Assembly (NCBI GenBank): GCA_002686265.1
Contig: NZBA01000135.1
Span: 124,001-188,000, forward strand
Source: Planctomycetota bacterium
GTDB taxonomy: Bacteria > Planctomycetota > UBA1135 > GCA-002686595
Direction: 5' to 3'
DNA: 64,000 bases
Notes under the pieces: model-generated
Told to the model about the DNA's origin: nothing
The model's input: only the letters and a program-made list of their open reading frames with translations
The model's database searches: none
Shown here: positions 42,995-50,936 of the stretch, piece after piece
Numbering within the stretch: position 1 is the stretch's first letter
Layout of the letters: every line of letters begins with the position of its first letter
Position numbers and translations under genes: made by a program

Positions 42995-44407
42995 CTAGAC
43001 GACCGTGACGACGTAGGCCACGGCGATCAGGATCTGCAACGCGGCGAAAGGCGCCGCACGCCGAACGAAGTCGAGGAAGGAGAGCTTCAGCTCGTACTTA
43101 TGGATGATCGTGACGGCGACGAGCGTCGAGGCCGATCCGACCGGCGTCAGGTTGCCGCCCAGGTTGGCGCCGAAGACCACGGCCCACCAGAAGGGCGAGT
43201 CAGGATCCGAACCGACCTCGGGAGTCGCGGCCAGGATCTTGGCCAGCATGGCGGCCAAGGGGATGTTGTCGGTGACCGAGCTCGCGGCGGCGCCGACGAC
43301 GACGATCAGGCCCGCGCCAACGGTCTCCCCCAAGGCGATGACCCGCGCCAGCCCGGCTCCGATGAGCTCCAGCACGAGGGCGTGCTCCATGACGTTGATG
43401 ACGACGAAGAGCGCGGCGAAGAACCCCAGCAGGTCCCAGTCGATAGCCCGGTAGAACTTGTCGGCCACGGCCTTGAAGCGCACGAGCATCACGGTGCCGA
43501 AGGTCAACGCCACATAGCCCATGCCCAGATCGCGGATCCAGGGCAGGATCGAGGCCGTCGCGATCACGCCAATGAACGCCACGAGCATCACGGCTCCGAA
43601 CCAGAAGAAGGCGCGGCTCTCGATGCCGTCGGTGGCGTCGAACCCCTCCACGAGGCGCGCGGCCTCCTCGCGCGCCGCGGCGCTTCTCAGGCTCTCGACG
43701 CCGAACAGCCTCGCCCCCAACCAGATGGTGACCGCTGTCGCCACGACGACGTAGGGCCCGGCGACGGCCAAGAAGCGCGCGAAGGAGATCCCGGCGGTGG
43801 TGCCAACGATGATGTTCGGTACCGAGCTAATGAGCGTCAGCAAGCCGCCGACGTTCGTGAGCAGGCCCTCGATGATCAGAAAGCCGAGCAGTAGCTCTCC
43901 GCGCTCGAGGCGCTTGAGCGAGACGCCGGTCAGGGAGCCGACGATGATCATGGCCGTGACGTTGTTGAGCACGGCGGAGAAGACGACCGTCATCAGGCCG
44001 TAGAAGACGAGCAGGCGCAGCGGATCACCTCGAGAGGCGCGTGTGAGACGGATCGCGATCCAGGTGAACAGCCCGGAGCGCGAGGTGACGTCCACGAAGA
44101 GGCTCGAGCCGAGGATGATCGCGATCACGTTCCAGTCGATCGCCGGGATGTACACCGGCAGGTCGACCTCGTGACCTCCGACGATGACGCTCCCAAAGGG
44201 CAGCAGCTCGAAGACCGCGCCGAGGAGCAGGGTGGCGATGGCGAAGACGCCGACGATGACGGACTTCTTCGCGTGCAGCTTCTCCTCGAGCGCCAAGCAA
44301 GCGACCATCGCCACGAGCAGCGCCGCGAAGAGCAGGGTCACGCCGAAGGGCACGCCCGCGGAGGCGTGCGGGTCGTCGAGGATCGACGTGAGGGCTACGA
44401 GCGGCAT
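42995..44407 (-). CDS. Ion transporter (IT) superfamily permease, ArsB/NhaD/SLC13-like
   Basis: 470 residues with about eleven hydrophobic segments. The two inverted-repeat discontinuous helices are marked by VLNNVTAMIIVGSLTG and SSVTDNIPLAAMLAKIL, the hallmark of ArsB/NhaD/CitM-type carriers. Other features are LLTNVGGLLTLISSVPNIIVG and GANLGGNLTPVGSAS near the second re-entrant loop. It could export arsenite or exchange Na+/H+, or import a divalent anion. Residues alone do not decide, and the arsR-arsM pair is 19 kb away. It ends 3 bp from the LamG gene (convergent). It is in operon with the universal-stress-like gene 4 bp upstream. Confidence 0.88.
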   Translation of the reverse strand: MPLVALTSILDDPHASAGVPFGVTLLFAALLVAMVACLALEEKLHAKKSVIVGVFAIATLLLGAVFELLPFGSVIVGGHEVDLPVYIPAIDWNVIAIILGSSLFVDVTSRSGLFTWIAIRLTRASRGDPLRLLVFYGLMTVVFSAVLNNVTAMIIVGSLTGVSLKRLERGELLLGFLIIEGLLTNVGGLLTLISSVPNIIVGTTAGISFARFLAVAGPYVVVATAVTIWLGARLFGVESLRSAAAREEAARLVEGFDATDGIESRAFFWFGAVMLVAFIGVIATASILPWIRDLGMGYVALTFGTVMLVRFKAVADKFYRAIDWDLLGFFAALFVVINVMEHALVLELIGAGLARVIALGETVGAGLIVVVGAAASSVTDNIPLAAMLAKILAATPEVGSDPDSPFWWAVVFGANLGGNLTPVGSASTLVAVTIIHKYELKLSFLDFVRRAAPFAALQILIAVAYVVTVV

Positions 44408-44411
44408 CGAG

Positions 44412-45266
44412 TCAGAGCAGCAAGAGCGGTATCTCCCGCAGTTCGACGGCCAGGGGATAGGCCAGCCCGTGCATCGCCGACTGCTCGTCGTCCTTGGTGT
44501 GCATCACCAGTAGGTCCACGGTGTGCTCTTCGATCAGGCCGCGGAACTCGACCACGTGGTTGCCGACGGTGATGACCTCCTCCACCGCCAGCGTGGGCCG
44601 CCGGGCGAGGATCGCGTCGCGGCAGGAGCCGATGTAGTCCGCGGGTTCCTTGACGAGCTGTGCGTGGATGCGCTCGCGCGCGGTCTGCGTGTCGATCTCG
44701 TCGATCTTGGAGACCACATCCATCGTGCGCTCGAACCCGCGCTCGTCCTCGACGTGCACGAGCCAGAGCGTCCCGCCGTCACTCGTGAAGGCCGCCGCGG
44801 CATTGACCAGGGAGGCGTCTCCGGCGAGGTGATCGGTGACCGCCATCACGGTGTCGGTGTCGGCGAGGGTGTGGGCGTCCCGCCGCCCCGCGGCTGGGTG
44901 TGGCAGGACGAGCACGGCGCTGGAAGTGGTCTGGGTCAGCACGTCGAGGTGCTCGCCGAGGCTGTGAGGCCAGCGCCAGGCCTCGCTGTGGAGGTTGCGG
45001 TAAGTGCAGATGAGATCGGGACGGCGCGTGCTCACGCACTCGAGCAACTCGCCGGTCGTGGTGAAGGCATCGCCGTCGACCAGCTCCCAACGCGCGGCGG
45101 GACCTAGGACATCGAGGAGCGAACGCACCTCCGCGAGGAAGGTCCGCGCCTGCGCTCCGATCAGATCGCAGACGACGAGGATGCGCCCGAGCTCGAGCGG
45201 ATGGTACTCGAAGACAGGCTTGTCGGCGGAACGGAAGACGCTCTCGAATTGATCGACACGGGTCAT
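44412..45266 (-). CDS. Universal-stress-protein-like protein, two-domain
   Basis: 284 residues, soluble. The first half has LGRILVVCDLIGAQARTFLAEV and HSLGEHLDVLTQTTSSAVLVLP, the second VMAVTDHLAGDASLVNAAAAF, LWLVHVEDE, HVVEFRGLIEEHTVDLLVMHTKDDEQSAMHGLAYPLAVELREIPLLLL (abridged key: VDLLVMHTKDD). This matches tandem UspA-like alpha/beta domains. The nucleotide G-x2-G-x9-G-S/T motif is not well preserved, so ATP binding is doubtful. It precedes the IT-family permease by 4 bp and may regulate it, as USP-like proteins do for other transporters. 249 bp of divergent spacer to the next gene hold nothing obvious. Confidence 0.72.
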   Translation of the reverse strand: MTRVDQFESVFRSADKPVFEYHPLELGRILVVCDLIGAQARTFLAEVRSLLDVLGPAARWELVDGDAFTTTGELLECVSTRRPDLICTYRNLHSEAWRWPHSLGEHLDVLTQTTSSAVLVLPHPAAGRRDAHTLADTDTVMAVTDHLAGDASLVNAAAAFTSDGGTLWLVHVEDERGFERTMDVVSKIDEIDTQTARERIHAQLVKEPADYIGSCRDAILARRPTLAVEEVITVGNHVVEFRGLIEEHTVDLLVMHTKDDEQSAMHGLAYPLAVELREIPLLLL

Positions 45267-45515
45267 GGTCGCGGCCCTCGGCGGCGTGGCCGCGGCGGCA
45301 GCCTACGCGATCGCGGGGCGATCTCCATGGGCCGGACGGGAGACGGCGTGCGCTGGGGTTCCGTCGGGTCTCCGGGGGCTCTTCCGGGGAGGGACGACGC
45401 TGCGCGTAAGAGACGTTCAGCGTGACCAGTGAACGGTCGATAGAATAGAGGAAGGCCCGCGAGCGGACGGATCGGATCCGCCGGCGGGCGCTCTCACCGG
45501 ACACGAGGCCTCCCC

Positions 45516-45983
45516 TTGACCCCCTGGCAGACGCTCTCCGGACGCGTGACCGAAGACCTCCCGGGCGAGGTTCGTCGGTTGCTCGCACACGACGCGGTGC
45601 TGCACATCGGGACGGACTCGAAGACCATCGGCCTGCAGACGCACTTCGTGACTGTCGTGGCGGTCCTGCAACCCGGCCGCGGCGGGCGGGCCTTTCACCG
45701 CTCGACGAAGACCTCCCGCAGCGCGTCCCTCGCGACGCAGCTCATCAACGAGGTACAGCTCAGCATCGAAGCGGCCATGGAGTTCTGCGACGTCGCGCGA
45801 GAGACGATCGTGCTCCACATCGACGCGAACGTCGAGGAGCGCCACCGCTCATCGAAGTACGCTCCCATGCTGTCGGGCATGGGGCTGGGAAACGGATTCA
45901 AGGTCCAGCTCAAGCCCCACGCGTGGTGTGCCTCGTGCGTGGCCGACTACGTGGTTCGGGGACGCCACCAGCGGGTGGCTTGA
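45516..45983 (+). CDS. YkuK-family (DUF458) ribonuclease H-like protein
   Basis: 155 residues. Conserved features of the family are visible: VLHIGTDSKTIGLQTHFVTVVAV with an acidic residue early, LINEVQLSIEAAMEF, VLHIDANVEERHRSSKY, and the C-terminal end FKVQLKPHAWCASCVADY, where family members typically read 'KPdsxAAssVADrh'. The fold is thought to be RNase H-like; the function is unsettled, and some members are linked to sporulation genes. The start is a TTG at 45516 with a GAGG ribosome site about 8 nt upstream; no ATG would keep the first strand intact. The true end is the TGA at 45981, since the family stops here. Confidence 0.85.
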   Translation: MTPWQTLSGRVTEDLPGEVRRLLAHDAVLHIGTDSKTIGLQTHFVTVVAVLQPGRGGRAFHRSTKTSRSASLATQLINEVQLSIEAAMEFCDVARETIVLHIDANVEERHRSSKYAPMLSGMGLGNGFKVQLKPHAWCASCVADYVVRGRHQRVA

Positions 45984-46511
45984 AGCGCCCAGGCGCGCTC
46001 CGCGGCCGGCAGAGGCCGCACGACGAACTACCTCGCGGTGGGGATCGATCCGGAGACGATGGTGATGAACCCCCTCGATCAGCCCCGCGAGCCGGTCGAG
46101 AACCGCCCCGTGACGGTCCTGTTCGCATGAGGCTCAGCGCGCCGTGAATGACGGCCATCGCGATCGCCCCGCCGAGCCCCGCCGAGCCGCCACCGGGGAC
46201 GACGGCGCGGAATCCGCGAGCTTTCAGCGCGACGTCACGCCCGTCTCGCGTGCGCACTCCCAGGGCCGCCACCAGCCGGCGCCCGCCGAGGGGGACATCG
46301 TGCCCGCTCGCCACGACAGCCTGACGGCGGACTTCTCCCAGTCGGGCCGGGCTGTCGCCGCCCACCCCGACCACGGCGCCGGAATCCACCTGGGCTCCGC
46401 CCAGGATCATGCCTGAACCCTCGCCAACAGCCTCGCGTTCTTGTTCAATCGGTGATCCGCCGCAGGCAACAAGGTTCGCCAATTCAGAGGCGAATCCACA
46501 ACCTGGCAGAG
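45984..46511 (+). other. 528-bp gap with a coding-like tail lacking a start and a strong hairpin
   Basis: Right after the YkuK stop the same frame stays open to a TGA at 46126-46128 and reads like protein near its end (TNYLAVGIDPETMVMN, then PLDQPREPVENRPVTVLFA). It has no start codon or homologue I can name, so it may be the 3' remnant of a lost gene. A perfect 6-bp hairpin GCGGCC-ggcaga-GGCCGC lies at 46002-46019 and could terminate the YkuK transcript. From 46129 to 46511 I see no convincing gene on either strand; the open frames there have no signal, domain or ribosome site that stands out. Confidence 0.35.
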
Positions 46512-48014
46512 ATGAACGCTGAAACCACGAACTCACCCGACCGCCCGAAGGCCCGCCTCGGGAGGCCGCGCTCCCGAGCACTCTGCGCCTCGTTGTTGTG
46601 CGCCCTCTCCGCTTGCTCGACGGATTCCGGCGAAGCCGGGCCCGATGAGCCGCGGGTCGTGGTCCTGATGGTCCTCGACACCCTCGGCGCCGGCCATGTC
46701 TCCCACCTCGGGTACGACAGACTCACGACGCCGCGCATCGACGCCCTCGCGGCCGACGGCGTGAGCTTCGAGCAGGCCATTGCGCCCGCCTCCTACACGG
46801 TCGCGAGTATTCCCAGCCTGCTCACCGGGCGCCTCCCCGACCGCCACGGGTTGACCTGGTACGACAGCCGGCTCCCACAGAGCGAAGAGACGATCGCCGA
46901 GCTCTACCGCGAGCGGGGCTACAGCACCTTCGCGGCCATGGCGGTGTTCAACGGCAGCCCCAAGTACGGGACGGACCAGGGCTTCGAGGAGGTGCGGTCG
47001 GTCTGGGTCGGACCGGGCGGACCGGAGGCTATCCGAATGGAGTCCAGAGGCGAGACGGTGCACATGCCGGACGCCGACGAGGTCATGGAGATCGCCCGCG
47101 AACGCATCGAGGCGCTCGAATCGGGCGAGAAGCTCTTCCTGTATCTGCACTTCCTCCAGCCGCACGGCCCCTACTACTCACCCCTCGAATACAGACAGCA
47201 CTTCAGCGACGAGCGCTACCCGGGTCCCTACGTAGACGGCGAGTGCGCGGAAATCAAGCAGCGGACCTTCAAGGAAGGGCCGACCGAGAAGATCCGTCAG
47301 GCGTTCTGCCACATCTACGACGCGAGCATCCTGTGGGTCGACACGAACGTGGGGGGCGTTCTCGACACGCTGCGCGAGCGCGACCTCTACGAGAACGCGC
47401 TGGTCGCCGTGACCGCCGACCACGGCGAGTCATTCTGGGAGCACGGTCACCTCGGCCACGGCAAGCACCTCTACGAGGAGTACGTGCGTGTGCCGATGGT
47501 CGTGAAGCTGCCTGGGCCGAACCGACCGCGAGGCCTGCGCGTACCCGCCATGGTGTCGCTCATGGACCTCGTGCCGAGCCTGTGCGACTGGAGCGGCCTG
47601 CGCCGGCCGGTAGGCGAGCTCGACGGGCGCTCACTGGACCCCTTCCTCTCCGCCCCCGACGGCCCATCGCTTCACGAGAGCCTGCTGCTCAGGGGGCAGC
47701 AGGACGTAGGCATCTTCGCCCTGCGGTTCCCGCGCGCGAAGGTCGTCGTGGTCCTCGGCGAGGACGAAGGGGATGGGCGGCCGATCGAGCGCACCGAGCT
47801 TTACGACCTCCTCGCAGACGAAAAGGAGCTGAAAAACCGCACCACCCGCGACCGAGCCGGGGCGCTGCGGGGTGCGAGGCTGATCGTGGAGCAACTCGAG
47901 GCGCTCGAGGCGCTCGAGAAGACCGCGGCAACCGAGCATGATGAGATCGGGGAGGCCGAGCGAGCCATGCTCGACGCCCTCGGCTACGTCGACAGCGGCG
48001 AAGAGGACGAGTAG
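46512..48014 (+). CDS. Sulfatase-like lipoprotein with Thr in the nucleophile position
   Basis: 500 residues. Signal peptide with lipobox (LLCALSACSTDSG). Alkaline-phosphatase superfamily fold: VVVLMVLDTLGAGHVSHLGYDRLTTPRID with the metal Asp, and APASYTVASIPSLLTGRLPDRHG where classical sulfatases have C/S-x-P-x-R. That Cys is absent, and the aligned nucleophile seems to be Thr (ASYT). Further metal residues lie in VTADHGESFWEHGHLGHGKHLYEEYVRVPMVV (key: TADHGESF, GHGKHLYEEY). Such enzymes may be phospho- or sulfo-transferases or hydrolases not needing formylglycine maturation. ATG at 46512 chosen for the lipobox. First of a plus-strand run of four lipoprotein or secreted hydrolase genes. Confidence 0.87.
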   Translation: MNAETTNSPDRPKARLGRPRSRALCASLLCALSACSTDSGEAGPDEPRVVVLMVLDTLGAGHVSHLGYDRLTTPRIDALAADGVSFEQAIAPASYTVASIPSLLTGRLPDRHGLTWYDSRLPQSEETIAELYRERGYSTFAAMAVFNGSPKYGTDQGFEEVRSVWVGPGGPEAIRMESRGETVHMPDADEVMEIARERIEALESGEKLFLYLHFLQPHGPYYSPLEYRQHFSDERYPGPYVDGECAEIKQRTFKEGPTEKIRQAFCHIYDASILWVDTNVGGVLDTLRERDLYENALVAVTADHGESFWEHGHLGHGKHLYEEYVRVPMVVKLPGPNRPRGLRVPAMVSLMDLVPSLCDWSGLRRPVGELDGRSLDPFLSAPDGPSLHESLLLRGQQDVGIFALRFPRAKVVVVLGEDEGDGRPIERTELYDLLADEKELKNRTTRDRAGALRGARLIVEQLEALEALEKTAATEHDEIGEAERAMLDALGYVDSGEEDE

Positions 48015-48139
48015 CGACCGATCGTGGGCCTCGCCTGAATCGTGGCGCTCAGCTGACGCCGCAATGGTGCACGCCTCGCCCGACGCCCGTGCTCACACAA
48101 CCCTGTACACCGCCGCGGTCCGCGGCGAAGCTGGGGCAC

Positions 48140-49972
48140 GTGACCTCCAAGCTCCCCCACCGCCGCACCCGGCGATTCTCCCACGCTCCCTGGCTCCTCT
48201 TCTGCGCCGCGGCCGCCGCCTCGTGTGGCGCACCGGCCGCCGAGCCGCGAGCGGCGCCCAGCTCGGTGTTGCTCGTGACGATCGACACCCTGCGCGCCGA
48301 CCGTCTCGGGTGCTACGGACACACCCGGGCGCACACGCCGAACATCGACGGCCTCGCGACGCGCGGCGTGCGCTTCGAACGTGCCCTCTCCGTCGCGCCG
48401 CTCACCTTTCCCGCCCACGTCAGTCTGATGAGCGGGACGATCCCGCCCCATCACGGGGCGCGGGACAACGGGGTCTTCCGGGCCGTGGAGGAGCTGGATC
48501 TGCTCGCGGAGGTGCTCAGGGAAACCGGCCTGCGCACGGCCGCCTTCACCGCCGCCTTCGTGCTCGACTCCCAGTTCGGGCTCGATCAGGGCTTCGAGGA
48601 ATACGGTGACGTCCCCCAGCGCGTCATGCACCCCAAGGGGATGCTCGAACACCGCTCGGCCGCGGAGGTCAACGCCGAGGCCTTCGCCTGGCTGAACACG
48701 CTAGACGAAAGCGAACCGTTCTTCCTCTGGCTGCACTACTTCGAACCGCACCTCCCCTACCCGCCGCCGAACGAACGGCCCGCGGCGCTCCGTGATCACC
48801 CCTACGACGCGGAGGTCTCGAACGCCGATCGGGCACTCGGACAGGTGCTCGCGCGCCTCGAGGAGCTCGGCCGCGGCGAGGAGACCCTGGTCGTGTTGAC
48901 CTCCGACCACGGCGAGAGCCTGGGCGAGCACGGCGAGGCGTCCCACTCGTTCTTCGTCTACCAGGCCGTCCTGCACGTCCCGCTGATCTTCTCCCACGCC
49001 AGCCTACCGGCGGGGAGCACCGTGAGCTCCAACGCGAGCCTGGTTGACGTCATGCCGACGCTGCTCGAGCTGCTCGAGATCGAGGGTCCACCGCTGCCGC
49101 CGCCGGCCCGCTCCCTGGCGGCGTCGGTTCGGGGAGCGGCGTCTACCGCGAGCAGCCCTCCGCCGCCGGTCTATTTCGAGAGCCTGAACTCGCTCCTGAA
49201 CTACGGCTGGGCTCCGCTGCAAGGAGTCACCCTCGGAGACGACAAGTACATCCGAGCCCCGCGAGCCGAGCTCTACGACATCGCCCGCGATCCCGCGGAG
49301 CTATCGAACCTCCTGGCGACCGACGCCGAGCGCGCGCGGGCCCTCGAGGAGATGCTCGTCGCCCTGCTCGCCGCGAACCCCGGGCGCGAGGGAGCCGAGC
49401 GCGAGCTCTCAGACAGCGACCGCGTCCGGCTCGCTGGTCTCGGCTACACCGGAGCGGCGTCACCGGCGGTCACCGAGAACACGCTCGCCGACCCCAAGGA
49501 CGGCATCGAGCGCGTGCGCAAGGAAGAGCTGATCCTCGAGCTGTTCAACGCGGGGCGCCACGCCGAGGGCGTGGGCGTCCTGCGGGAGCTGCTGGAGGGC
49601 GACCCCGCGAATCCGGTCTTCAACTCGCGCTTCGGCTTCGTTCAGCTCATGCAGGGGCGCTTCGACGAGGCGATTCCCTACCTCGAGCGGAGCATCGAGA
49701 ACGGCTACCGAGTGGCGGAGAACGTCACGAACCTGGCCCTGTGCTTCCTCTACACCCAGAGGCTCGATCGCGCCCGCACGGTCTTCGAAGAGGCCCTCGC
49801 GATCAATGCCAAGTACCTGCCCGCGCTCTTCGGCCTGGCGCAGGTCCACGTCGGACAGGGTGACCCCGACGCCGCACGCGATCGGCTCGACGAGCTTCTC
49901 GGCCTGTGGCGCGGCGGCGAGGATCCGATCATCGCCCAGGCGCGCCAGCTCCTTGCGACCTTGCCGCGCTAG
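48140..49972 (+). CDS. Sulfatase-like lipoprotein with C-terminal TPR repeats
   Basis: About 610 residues from a GTG at 48140 (GGGG just upstream); an in-frame GTG at 48089 is the alternative. Lipobox signal SHAPWLLFCAAAAASCGAP. The catalytic domain has VLLVTIDTLRADRLGCYG, APLTFPAHVSLMSGTIPP with Thr in place of the formylglycine Cys, LTSDHGESLGEHGEASHSFFVYQAVLHVPLIF (key: TSDHGESLGEHGE) and ELYDIARDPAELSNL. From about residue 460, TPR units follow (ILELFNAGRHAEGVGVLRELLEGDPANP; ALCFLYTQRLDRARTVFEEALAINAKYLPAL). It is the neighbour and probable partner of the lipoprotein at 46512, to which its catalytic half is related. Confidence 0.87.
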   Translation: MTSKLPHRRTRRFSHAPWLLFCAAAAASCGAPAAEPRAAPSSVLLVTIDTLRADRLGCYGHTRAHTPNIDGLATRGVRFERALSVAPLTFPAHVSLMSGTIPPHHGARDNGVFRAVEELDLLAEVLRETGLRTAAFTAAFVLDSQFGLDQGFEEYGDVPQRVMHPKGMLEHRSAAEVNAEAFAWLNTLDESEPFFLWLHYFEPHLPYPPPNERPAALRDHPYDAEVSNADRALGQVLARLEELGRGEETLVVLTSDHGESLGEHGEASHSFFVYQAVLHVPLIFSHASLPAGSTVSSNASLVDVMPTLLELLEIEGPPLPPPARSLAASVRGAASTASSPPPPVYFESLNSLLNYGWAPLQGVTLGDDKYIRAPRAELYDIARDPAELSNLLATDAERARALEEMLVALLAANPGREGAERELSDSDRVRLAGLGYTGAASPAVTENTLADPKDGIERVRKEELILELFNAGRHAEGVGVLRELLEGDPANPVFNSRFGFVQLMQGRFDEAIPYLERSIENGYRVAENVTNLALCFLYTQRLDRARTVFEEALAINAKYLPALFGLAQVHVGQGDPDAARDRLDELLGLWRGGEDPIIAQARQLLATLPR

Positions 49973-49987
49973 CACTTCGGCCGCCCC

Positions 49988-50836
49988 GTGCCCCTACGCC
50001 ACCCTCCCTCGCCGTCCCGCGCCGCTACGGCGCTGTGCGAGGGCTGCGTCGCCTTCACCCTAGCCCTCGCCGCGTCATGCGCGGCAACGGGCGCAACGGC
50101 GCCGGCTGTCCTCCCCCGCGCGCACTCCCACAACGACTACCTGCGCGCCCGTCCCTTGCTCGACGCCCTCGACGTTGGATTCCGCAGCGTCGAGGCGGAC
50201 GTGTTCGCCGTCGGCGGAGAGCTGCTCGTGGCCCACGAGCGTTCCAGCCTGCGGGCGGAGCGCGACCTCGCGAGCCTCTACCTCACGCCGCTGTTCGAGC
50301 GCCACCTCGCCTCTGAATCCGTCCACGCGACGGGTGACGACACGGGCTTCACCCTGCTCGTCGACATCAAGGCCGACGCCGAGCTCACCTATGCGCTGCT
50401 GCGCGAGACGCTCGAGCCCTACCGCGCGATGTTGACGCGCCTGGAAGACGGTGCCCTCCTCCGCTCCTCCGTGACCGTGATCCTCTCGGGGAGCCGGCCG
50501 CGCGCGACCGTCGCCGCCGAGCGTGATCGCCTGGTCTTCCTCGACGGGCGGATTCCCGACCTCGAGGGCGCCCCGCCGGTCGGCCCCGAGCTGATCCCGC
50601 TCATCAGCGCCAGCTTCCCGCGCCACTTCCGCTGGCGTGGGAGCGGCCCCCTGCCGGAGGAGGAGCGCGCGCGACTCGCCGAGTGGGCCACGCTCGCCCA
50701 CCGTCAGGGGAAGCGGCTGCGCTTCTGGGCCGTCCCCGGCGACGAGGTCGGGTGGGAGGTGCTGCGCACAGCCGGCGTGGACCTGATCGGCACGGACGAT
50801 CCGGCTCGCCTCGCACGCTTCCTGAGCGAAGAGTGA
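49988..50836 (+). CDS. PLC-like phosphodiesterase lipoprotein, AIM6 family
   Basis: 282 residues from a GTG. Signal peptide with lipobox (FTLALAASCAATG). The catalytic fold is the glycerophosphodiester-phosphodiesterase/phospholipase C barrel: RAHSHNDYLRARPLLDALDVGFRSVEADVFAVGGELLVAHE, whose key words are HSHNDY, VEADVF and LLVAHE. LLVDIKADAELTY follows, and it ends KRLRFWAVPGDEVGWEVLRTAGVDLIGTDD. The HNDY motif is typical of the yeast AIM6-like subfamily. The substrate is unknown. It lies 15 bp after the sulfatase-TPR gene, so it is likely in the same transcript, at the cell envelope. Confidence 0.85.
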   Translation: MPLRHPPSPSRAATALCEGCVAFTLALAASCAATGATAPAVLPRAHSHNDYLRARPLLDALDVGFRSVEADVFAVGGELLVAHERSSLRAERDLASLYLTPLFERHLASESVHATGDDTGFTLLVDIKADAELTYALLRETLEPYRAMLTRLEDGALLRSSVTVILSGSRPRATVAAERDRLVFLDGRIPDLEGAPPVGPELIPLISASFPRHFRWRGSGPLPEEERARLAEWATLAHRQGKRLRFWAVPGDEVGWEVLRTAGVDLIGTDDPARLARFLSEE

Positions 50837-50936
50837 AGTCCGCGGAAAGACCGCCGAAACGGTCCTCTCGGGGGAGGCCGCTCCTCCGCGGGAGGCGGAG
50901 CGGCACGCCGGGCCAGCGAGTGTTACGCTCGTCCGC

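Noticed and set aside
45981-46128. A third in-frame UGA (end of YkuK) with a GC hairpin 24 nt downstream
   Set aside because: YkuK family members end at this point, the residue context (RVA-x-SAQ) has no redox motif and no Cys position to replace; the hairpin is better read as a terminator.
45910-46581. Minus-strand open frame across the 46-kb gap and its plus-strand counterpart at 46144-46416
   Set aside because: Neither has a recognisable domain, signal or ribosome site; composition alone explains the open frames.
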